In this document: positions 30,455 through 35,202 of the stretch, piece by piece
How positions within the stretch are numbered: position 1 is the stretch's first letter
How the letters are laid out: every line of letters begins with the position of its first letter
DNA from: a virus
Length of the DNA: 35,202 nucleotides
IMG/VR virus record: IMGVR_UViG_3300045912_000072
Coordinates: 1-35,202 of that record
Strand: one strand, 5' to 3'
Program-made: the position numbers and the translations under genes
Notes under the pieces: model-generated
What the model was told of the DNA's origin: nothing
Seen by the model: the letters and a program-made list of their open reading frames with translations, nothing else
The model's database searches: none

Positions 30455-31594
30455 ATGACTGACCTGACAAATCTTCAAAAGATTGACCTCGTTGATGACC
30501 ACACAGCAGGTGATTACAACTTCCTTCTCGCTGGCATCTTGCGCGCGTCCGTCTCGAACACGGAAACCATCACTGCGACTAAAGAATTATCGGATGTAGA
30601 TTGCCAGGTGCAAATCATCACGCCAAGTGGAGCAAATCGAACCATCGAATTGCCGCCTGTGAGCGTGAACAATCATGTCTTCTTCATCAAGTGCGCCAAC
30701 GCGGCGACGTATGACATGCTCGTCAAGGATGACAGCGGCGGGACGACATACTGCACGCTTGACGCAGGACAATGGGCGTTATGCCTGCCTGATGGCTCAA
30801 CGTGGAATGTTATTTATTCAGGCGACCTCGGCGCTTCATCGAGTACGGCTTCCAGTATCTCGATAACAGACAGCGGCAATTACTACACAGGTACGGAAGT
30901 CGAGACCGCCTTGCAGGAAGTTGGGAAATACTTTTATAAGAATACCGTCATCGAGGGGATGAAATTGATATGGAATAGCGCGAGCAGCATCAGCGTTGGA
31001 GTTGGCAGGTGCTATGCGGAGAACGGTGACCTGATAAATGCCACAAGTACATTGACGGCATCCAGTCTGAGTTTGAGCGCAAATACATGGTATCACGTGT
31101 ACGTATACCTCAACAGCGGTACGCCAGCGGTAGAAGTTGTAACGACTGCGCCTGCCACTTGGAAAGGAACGGCTTATTCCAAAACAGGCGACACGAGCAG
31201 GCGGTATGTCGGAAGTGTTCGCACAGACGGAAGCGGGAACGTATACGAGTTTTTGCATGTATCCAACGGCGGATTGATTTTATACTCTAGTACATTCCGC
31301 GTATTGAATGGTGGCACTGCTACAACGGCGACTTTGGTTAGCCTGAGCGCATTCATCCCTGTCACGTCACAAGTCGGGTACTTGCGATTATTGAATACAG
31401 CGAACATCTCATTATTTTTTGGCTCAACATCCAACGTTAACGGACCGGCGCTTGGGGCTGGTTCAAGTACGCAAACGAATCTTTTAGGTCAGTTTCCATT
31501 GGCAACAAGCCAGGCATATTATTATAAATTCAATACCGCGCCGTCTTCTGGCGGAGCGACTATTGACGTGTATGGGTATGTTTTTGAGAGATGA
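30455..31594 (+). CDS. Tail fibre / receptor-binding protein
   Basis: The 379-residue protein is Ser/Thr/Gly-rich and almost all beta pattern, with no membrane segment. The segment TGTEVETALQEVGKYF (about residues 147-162) is the short helical repeat seen between fibre domains in many phages. The last third (LLNTANISLFFGSTSNVNG...) resembles a compact tip domain. It is the last large structural gene, where host-range proteins usually lie. Confidence 0.75.
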   Translation: MTDLTNLQKIDLVDDHTAGDYNFLLAGILRASVSNTETITATKELSDVDCQVQIITPSGANRTIELPPVSVNNHVFFIKCANAATYDMLVKDDSGGTTYCTLDAGQWALCLPDGSTWNVIYSGDLGASSSTASSISITDSGNYYTGTEVETALQEVGKYFYKNTVIEGMKLIWNSASSISVGVGRCYAENGDLINATSTLTASSLSLSANTWYHVYVYLNSGTPAVEVVTTAPATWKGTAYSKTGDTSRRYVGSVRTDGSGNVYEFLHVSNGGLILYSSTFRVLNGGTATTATLVSLSAFIPVTSQVGYLRLLNTANISLFFGSTSNVNGPALGAGSSTQTNLLGQFPLATSQAYYYKFNTAPSSGGATIDVYGYVFER

Positions 31595-32022
31595 CAATTA
31601 TGCGTGATAGAGTTGCGGTTTTACTTGCGATTATCGCCTTTGCGTCAATATCATTTGCAGCAGTAAATATTGGCGTTGCTACCATCAACATTCCAGAAGT
31701 GTTTGGTGTGCAAAAAGCATATTATTTATTACTCACACCAAAGCGCGAGACCGCTTTGATTTTCGTTGACTGGGGTGGTAAGATGATGGTCTTCTGGATG
31801 TATGGCAAAATTGACGATAAGTACTCTCGCGGATTTATTCAGCAGATATATGGAGAGCGAATTGAGCAGTATCCCCCATACTCGTGCAGCACTCAAGAGC
31901 GCTGGTGCTATGTGCGGCAAAACAAGCCGCGCTCACGCGGCTGGATAGAATTTCGCGGACACAATCGCCCGTTCTGTTTGACGTTCACAGATGACTTGCC
32001 GCAGACTTGTATGTTACGATGA
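31591..32022 (+). CDS. Secreted or membrane-anchored protein at end of late operon
   Basis: The 143-residue protein has one hydrophobic N-terminal segment (about residues 8-28) and a soluble C-terminal part with four Cys residues (SCSTQERWCYV and later two), suggesting disulfides outside the cytoplasm. It overlaps the fibre gene by four bases. Base composition is a little more AT-rich. Function unknown; envelope action such as superinfection exclusion is possible. Confidence 0.65.
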   Translation: MTIMRDRVAVLLAIIAFASISFAAVNIGVATINIPEVFGVQKAYYLLLTPKRETALIFVDWGGKMMVFWMYGKIDDKYSRGFIQQIYGERIEQYPPYSCSTQERWCYVRQNKPRSRGWIEFRGHNRPFCLTFTDDLPQTCMLR

Positions 32023-32073
32023 TTTATGCTACAATAAAAGTGCGCCGCATCCTCCTTCATCCTCCTTTTGGGA

Positions 32074-32103
32074 AGCCGCCGCCGTCATCTCCCGGCGGCG
32101 GCT
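32074..32103. terminator. Hairpin between converging operons
   Basis: AGCCGCCGCCG (32074-32084) and CGGCGGCGGCT (32093-32103) pair over 11 bp with an 8-base loop. It separates the + late genes from the converging - strand genes. T tracts are short, so termination from the hairpin is probable in position but not textbook. The rest of 32023-32107 holds no gene that I can support. Confidence 0.6.
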
Positions 32104-32107
32104 GGAT

Positions 32108-32278
32108 TTAATTGCCTCTTGCGACGCGTTCGGTCTCTTGTTTGCGGAGATATTCCACGACGACCTCAAACACTTCATCTTCGGAGATGTTGAGCAGGCG
32201 GGCGATTTTCCAAATCTCATTGCCTTCTCTCCACAGTCTCCTGATTTTCTCTTTTGTTTCGCTGTACATGATTACCAT
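32108..32278 (-). CDS. Small helix-turn-helix protein, 56 aa
   Basis: ATG 32278 (or ATG 32269) opens MVIMYSETKEKIRRLWREGN, then EIWKIARLLNISEDEVFEVV, a clear helix-turn-helix of the kind found in small phage regulators, and a charged end. It overlaps the upstream gene by 7 bases and is the last gene of this arm. It probably binds DNA. Confidence 0.7.
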   Translation of the reverse strand: MVIMYSETKEKIRRLWREGNEIWKIARLLNISEDEVFEVVVEYLRKQETERVARGN

Positions 32279-32460
32279 ACTGCCTCCTGATTGACTGGAT
32301 AGACGAGCAGACCATAAGGCGTTTGCTTTGCGCGCCCGCTATAAAGACGCTCGTCATTGTAAATTTTGACGACGACGCGACCGAACAAGTTCGAGACCAC
32401 CTCGACAATCCTTATCCAGCGCAAGCCGTTTTCAAGAATTAGAAAGTCAATGCGTTCCAT
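32272..32460 (-). CDS. Hypothetical protein, 62 aa
   Basis: MERIDFLILENGLRWIRIVE... is a small beta-rich basic protein overlapping the next gene. Start chosen at ATG 32460, four bases after the stop of the upstream gene. Not recognised. Confidence 0.65.
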   Translation of the reverse strand: MERIDFLILENGLRWIRIVEVVSNLFGRVVVKIYNDERLYSGRAKQTPYGLLVYPVNQEAVW

Positions 32461-32464
32461 AACG

Positions 32465-32578
32465 TCATTTCGAGAGAGCAACCAGCGTGCAGATAAAGCC
32501 AATCAGCAATGCAACCATGATTGCCACGACAAAGAGCGCGCAAAGAACCAGAATTGAAAGCACGCGAGTAAGTTTCAT
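32465..32578 (-). CDS. Single-helix membrane peptide, 37 aa
   Basis: The frame MKLTRVLSILVLCALFVVAI and 17 more residues is one long hydrophobic helix with a basic start. ATG overlaps the stop of the lipoprotein gene (ATGA), so it is coupled to it. A small membrane partner of the lipoprotein is likely. Confidence 0.65.
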   Translation of the reverse strand: MKLTRVLSILVLCALFVVAIMVALLIGFICTLVALSK

Positions 32579-32949
32579 TCTGACACCTCTTTCAGATACT
32601 CCGCGCAAATCCGCGAAGGTTGGGTTTGCGCCCAGTTCTTGCAGTTCGGTTCGTCTGGCGTTAGGAGCGTTCCTAACACCTCAACCACGTCTCCTAACGC
32701 CTTATAACCGATGTTTTCATAACCTTCTCCGGGACCGGAGCGGACTTCGAGCGCGTTAGCAGCCACTACTAACGCGTTAGGAGTGTTTGTGCGCGTTGGG
32801 AGCGGCGGTGCAGATGTGAACGTGCGCGTTGGGAGCGCGGTCAGAGATGGTTCAAGCGTTGGGAGTACAGGAATGCACGCTCCTAACGCGAGCGAGAAGA
32901 GAGTCAGGAGCGTTAGGAGCGCATTCCTAACGCGGCAGCAATTCGTCAT
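32575..32949 (-). CDS. SH3b-domain lipoprotein (second copy)
   Basis: Start set at ATG 32949, giving MTNCCRVRNALLTLLTLFSL then ALGAC: signal peptide with lipobox LGAC. A T/P-rich linker and an SH3b-type domain (ALEVRSGPGEGYENIGY) follow, with two Cys near the end. The plan is that of the lipoprotein at 898-1212. Many of the GCGTTAGGAG-type DNA repeats lie within it, in several frames, and add residues such as TPNAL. Confidence 0.8.
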   Translation of the reverse strand: MTNCCRVRNALLTLLTLFSLALGACIPVLPTLEPSLTALPTRTFTSAPPLPTRTNTPNALVVAANALEVRSGPGEGYENIGYKALGDVVEVLGTLLTPDEPNCKNWAQTQPSRICAEYLKEVSE

Positions 32950-33365
32950 CTTCAATCCTCCAGAGCGAAGACGGAAAAATGAGCGCATAAGCGACTGAAC
33001 CATCCTTCAGGCGGATTTTTTTCCACCTGACCAGGTCTCCTAACGCGGCTGCTAACGCCTGAATGAGACGCGAAGCATTAATTACGTCCTGCTGCGAGTT
33101 GACTGTACGTCGGGAAGCCTTCGGGTTTTCTGGACTTGGAATAGTATCCGACGTAGCCGATGTATCGCGGCTTTTTTGTTTCGGGGTGAATGCCACGCTC
33201 GAAGATGGCGAAGCCCGGCGGGTTACGGTCGTTTCGCCGCTCGACGCGCCACTTCGGACTGATACCAATTTGATTTTCTTCTTCTTCGACATTCTCTATT
33301 TCCTCTTCTTCTATGTCTCCTAACGCGTTAGGAGTTTCGTCATAAACTGCTAACGCGTTTGGAGT
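32658..33365. repeat. Cluster of GCGTTAGGAG-type repeats
   Basis: About 17 copies of GCGTTAGGAG or one-base variants occur in both orientations in 0.7 kb, e.g. 32658-32667, 32691-32700, 32793-32802, 32826-32835, 32856-32865, 32880-32889, 32910-32919, 33037-33046. Three pairs are fused head to head as 18-bp palindromes (32766-32783, 33317-33334, 33348-33365), the second of them perfect. They cross a lipoprotein gene, the next gene and the region upstream in different frames, so DNA rather than protein seems selected. Confidence 0.8.
32927..33292 (-). CDS. Hypothetical basic protein, 121 aa (part may be dual-coding)
   Basis: ATG 33292 follows an AGAGGAAATAG purine-rich site. The first 65 residues are low-complexity (Ser, Thr, Lys), while the -1 relative frame over the same DNA reads like an ordinary folded protein. 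The last 50 residues (NASRLIQALAAALGDLVRWK, then a beta pair) look genuine and contain a possible DNA-binding helix. Either the two frames overlap as two genes, or one gene contains a frameshift. Confidence 0.5.
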   Translation of the reverse strand: MSKKKKIKLVSVRSGASSGETTVTRRASPSSSVAFTPKQKSRDTSATSDTIPSPENPKASRRTVNSQQDVINASRLIQALAAALGDLVRWKKIRLKDGSVAYALIFPSSLWRIEDDELLPR

Positions 33366-33413
33366 TTCCGCCGCCTTTGCCGCCAGAGCGGGTAAGGCGG
33401 CTACTGAGGGTTT
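33078..33413 (-). CDS. Possible -1 frameshift extension of the EF-hand membrane protein
   Basis: In the -1 frame relative to the membrane gene, about 110 codons are open to TAA 33078-33080 without ATG, GTG or TTG to start on. The heptamer A-AAC-CCT (33407-33413) lies in correct phase just before the zero-frame stop TAG, followed after five bases by a hairpin GCCGCC/GGCGGC (33379-33401). The encoded part is acidic, then GISPKWRVERRNDRNPPGFA and PRYIGYVGYYSKSRKPEGF. A frameshift product of about 335 residues would result. Confidence 0.45.
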   Translation of the reverse strand, partial: KPSVAALPALAAKAAETPNALAVYDETPNALGDIEEEEIENVEEEENQIGISPKWRVERRNDRNPPGFAIFERGIHPETKKPRYIGYVGYYSKSRKPEGFPTYSQLAAGRN

Positions 33414-34078
33414 GGCTGGCGATGATTATTGCTTCGCGTCTGCGTCAGCATGTCAATGTGCGCTCGCACTGCCTCTTCGCCGTATCGTTCTTCGAGTTCG
33501 CGTTGCTTTTGCAGCGTCAACTCAAGGTCTTTGAGAATCTTTGCGGTAACAGCATTTACGTTGGACTGATGCTGTGCTTTCGCTTGCGCTTTGATTTTCT
33601 CGCGGTGCAGGCGGAAGTTTGCGTCAATCACAACGTACAGCAATAGCATGATGATATACGCCAGCCAAAGCCGCACGACAAGGTTGCTAATCGCAACTAC
33701 ATCGTACTGCTGCGATAAATCAGCAATCCCGAATTGCACAGAAGTCAGCAGCGCGAGAACAGCCATAACGACTGCTATAAATTGCTGCCATCCAGATGCG
33801 AGCGGATACAGCCAGAGTATCTGCGCCAGGTAAAACGGCACAAGCGAAACTGCAACGAAGCCGAGCGAAGTCAGGACGTTGCCGCCTGTGATTTTCATGC
33901 CGACATCCCAGACGCGGATTTCCCCGACGATTGCGAGTACGTCCACCACAACCAGCGCGATTGCTACCGCGCTTGATGGGATGAATGTCGAGACAAATTC
34001 CTTGAAGGTTACTCGACCGTCTTTGTTCAGGTCAAATACCTGACGAATATATTCAGCAAGAGCGTTTTTTGTGTCCAT
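33401..34078 (-). CDS. Membrane protein with N-terminal EF-hand and coiled-coil tail
   Basis: ATG 34078 follows AAAGGAGAAG, preferred over an upstream GTG. The 225-residue protein has an EF-hand loop (DLNKDGRVTFKE, all ligand positions filled) at about residues 15-26, four hydrophobic segments (about 37-165) and a charged coiled-coil tail with a QRELEERYGEEAVRAHID helix. It resembles 209-901 in layout. The N-terminus suggests Ca2+ binding. Function unknown. Confidence 0.8.
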   Translation of the reverse strand: MDTKNALAEYIRQVFDLNKDGRVTFKEFVSTFIPSSAVAIALVVVDVLAIVGEIRVWDVGMKITGGNVLTSLGFVAVSLVPFYLAQILWLYPLASGWQQFIAVVMAVLALLTSVQFGIADLSQQYDVVAISNLVVRLWLAYIIMLLLYVVIDANFRLHREKIKAQAKAQHQSNVNAVTAKILKDLELTLQKQRELEERYGEEAVRAHIDMLTQTRSNNHRQPNPQ

Positions 34079-34304
34079 AATCTTCTCCTTTACTTTCACT
34101 CATTCGGATGTATGTGAGCGCAGGACGTGGAGCGAAGCAGCGATAACAGACCAGGTCTTCAGCGGTATTTTGTTTCGAGCCGCAATTCGTACATGTCCAC
34201 AAATCCTTTCCGTATTTTTTGAGTTCACATTCATCACAACGCACCTTTCTGGCGTAAATCAGTTTGCCACAATCAGGACATCGCTTTTTGAAACCTGTAC
34301 TCAT
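34053..34304 (-). CDS. Double zinc-ribbon protein (RanBP2-like finger)
   Basis: The 83-residue protein has CPDCGKLIYARKVRCDEC and then WTCTNCGSKQNTAEDLVCYR-C, the latter fitting the W-x-C-x2-C-x3-N...C-x2-C RanBP2-type zinc finger. Such fingers bind RNA or proteins. It overlaps the membrane gene by 26 bases at its end and the nuclease-like gene at its start (ATGA). Confidence 0.8.
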   Translation of the reverse strand: MSTGFKKRCPDCGKLIYARKVRCDECELKKYGKDLWTCTNCGSKQNTAEDLVCYRCFAPRPALTYIRMSESKGEDYGHKKRSC

Positions 34305-34684
34305 AGTTCCAAAACCTCCCGAAGCATTCTCTCCATGTCCTTGAAGTCCGAGATGATATAGAAAAACTTGGGAAAATAAAGCCGCAGCACGTGCTCGTCT
34401 TCGGTCAAGCCGCTGTTCTTGGAGCGCGCCGCCTGCGCGGTTTTGACTTCAAGCCAGGCGAATTTTTCACGCTCCGGGCAGAACATCATCCAGTCACTCA
34501 TCATCCCGCCGACGGCTGACACGTCGTAGAGCAGGATGAGATAGCCGTACCAGTACGTCTGATAAACGCGGCTTGTCACACTTCTGTGAAGCGTTAACAC
34601 TTGTGTTTGATGTCCGCGGAAAAACTGAATGACGATGTTATGATTTGCGTCCACGCGGGTTCGTTTAGGTCGGTAAGATGGCAT
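34301..34684 (-). CDS. PD-(D/E)XK nuclease-like protein
   Basis: The 127-residue protein has the pattern SAVGGMMSDWMMFCPEREKF followed by AWLEVKTAQAARSKNSGLTE, i.e. ...D...E-x-K, as in VRR-NUC and Holliday-junction resolvase-like enzymes of phages (GxxDxx..., xxxEVKxxxGxLSxxQ). The size fits VRR-NUC. It probably resolves branched DNA in replication. The glutamine usually found in the last motif is not clear here. Confidence 0.7.
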   Translation of the reverse strand: MPSYRPKRTRVDANHNIVIQFFRGHQTQVLTLHRSVTSRVYQTYWYGYLILLYDVSAVGGMMSDWMMFCPEREKFAWLEVKTAQAARSKNSGLTEDEHVLRLYFPKFFYIISDFKDMERMLREVLEL

Positions 34685-34685
34685 A

Positions 34686-35090
34686 TTATCTCTCTTTCAG
34701 CAACTCATCCAAAGAATACGCACGTCCACTTTGCGCCTGTGAGACTTTTTCTTGCGACAAGCCGGGGATGTAATCATGCTCCCAGCCTTCCATCATGTCA
34801 GCGAGCGCACCGCGCGTTTCCGTGTTTCCACGCGGTTCGATGTGGTATCCGCGAATTTTGTACCAGCGCATTTCCAGCAATTTCCGCACTGGCTGATATT
34901 CGCCGAAGTTGACCACCCACAAATTTTCTGCCACGCGCGTCAGATGAGCAGGTAGGTTGCCGCTCACGTAAGTACGCGAGCCTTCAATTTGGCGAGATGT
35001 TCTCGCTCGAACGAGGAAACACGCGCTGTCGTCACTTACGGCGATGATTTCATTATTGACCTGCACGTCAATCTGTTGGTACTTGAACAT
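34686..35090 (-). CDS. Hypothetical protein, 134 aa
   Basis: MFKYQQIDVQVNNEIIAVSD... is a beta-rich soluble protein with a middle LTRVAENLWVVNFGEYQPVR and a charged helical end. The next gene begins one base after its stop, and its own start overlaps the upstream partial gene by 23 bases. Not recognised. Confidence 0.7.
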   Translation of the reverse strand: MFKYQQIDVQVNNEIIAVSDDSACFLVRARTSRQIEGSRTYVSGNLPAHLTRVAENLWVVNFGEYQPVRKLLEMRWYKIRGYHIEPRGNTETRGALADMMEGWEHDYIPGLSQEKVSQAQSGRAYSLDELLKER

Positions 35091-35202
35091 TGTCGCCTCT
35101 TGGTGTAACGCCTGCGCGATCGCGCATCCACAGTACCGCGCGGTTGTACCATGTCGGCGGAATGTACCACTTGTGCGGACACTGCCTCGGAAACAGCCAC
35201 CG
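35068..35202 (-). CDS. Zinc-ribbon protein, C-terminal part (runs off right edge)
   Basis: The visible 44 residues begin RWLFPRQCPHKWYIPPTWYN, sharing the WLFPxQCPHxW motif with the protein at 1-212, and end before TGA at 35068. The start lies beyond the edge. If the two ends of the window join, the frame runs on from the GTG frame at 1-90. Role unknown. Confidence 0.6.
   Translation of the reverse strand, partial: RWLFPRQCPHKWYIPPTWYNRAVLWMRDRAGVTPRGDNVQVPTD

Noticed and set aside
1855-35125. GCGATCGC octamers as a cyanobacterial HIP1 signature
   Set aside because: Only four copies in 35 kb, far fewer than in HIP1-rich genomes; not enough to infer a cyanobacterial host.
1-35202. Integrated prophage with att repeats at both ends
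   Set aside because: No matching direct repeats, tRNA gene or intact integrase at the ends; structure fits a phage genome cut at an arbitrary point.

Overview
The window is almost entirely the genome of a tailed double-stranded DNA phage with a long-tailed (siphovirus) gene plan: small and large terminase, HK97-type portal, MuF-like protein, protease-capsid fusion, head-tail connectors, tail tube, G/GT-type tail chaperones with a frameshift, tape measure, tail tip and fibres. Late genes are all on the + strand (about 11.98-32.02 kb) and start with a lysis module (holin-like proteins, a spanin-like protein, GH25 lysozyme). Replication and accessory genes are all on the - strand (about 11.82 kb down to 1, and 35.20 down to 32.11 kb). 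The two arms diverge from one promoter region at 11.87-11.95 kb and converge on one hairpin at 32.07 kb, as expected for a circular or circularly permuted genome cut at an arbitrary point; a zinc-finger reading frame also stays open across the joined ends. The host cannot be read directly. Three lipoprotein signal peptides, two of them followed by T/P-rich linkers and SH3b domains, suggest a bacterium with lipoproteins and peptidoglycan; Chloroflexota would fit but is only a guess.

The most unusual region is 1.87-4.99 kb: five integron attC recombination sites in a row, separating at least five gene cassettes on the - strand. They carry an N6-adenine methyltransferase, a C5-cytosine methyltransferase, a CxxC protein and several unknown small proteins. 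No integron integrase is present. A sigma70-type promoter sits just upstream of the first cassette, next to a core-site motif that could be the original insertion point. On the far side of the array is a chimera of a lipoprotein start and the catalytic end of a tyrosine recombinase. GATC is nearly absent from the phage backbone (about 5 sites in 30 kb by eye) but present about 10 times in the first 4.9 kb, which supports recent import of that block.

The - strand replication arm, in transcription order from 11.87 kb, holds small early genes, a RecT-type annealing protein, several small genes, a structured leader that looks like a transcription attenuator, an initiator-like protein with 22-bp iterons inside its gene (candidate origin), and a DnaB-type helicase. 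Two promoters in this arm share an operator-like sequence between their -35 and -10 boxes.

Other regulatory or mosaic features: a promoter-leader-terminator unit in front of the capsid gene; an internal start that could release free capsid protein from the protease-capsid fusion; an HNH endonuclease inserted at the 3' end of a ParB-methyltransferase gene, leaving the displaced methyltransferase tail behind it; a cluster of about 17 GCGTTAGGAG-type repeats at 32.66-33.37 kb; and a possible programmed -1 frameshift at the end of an EF-hand membrane protein gene. A module of membrane protein, SH3b lipoprotein and zinc-ribbon protein occurs at both ends of the window.
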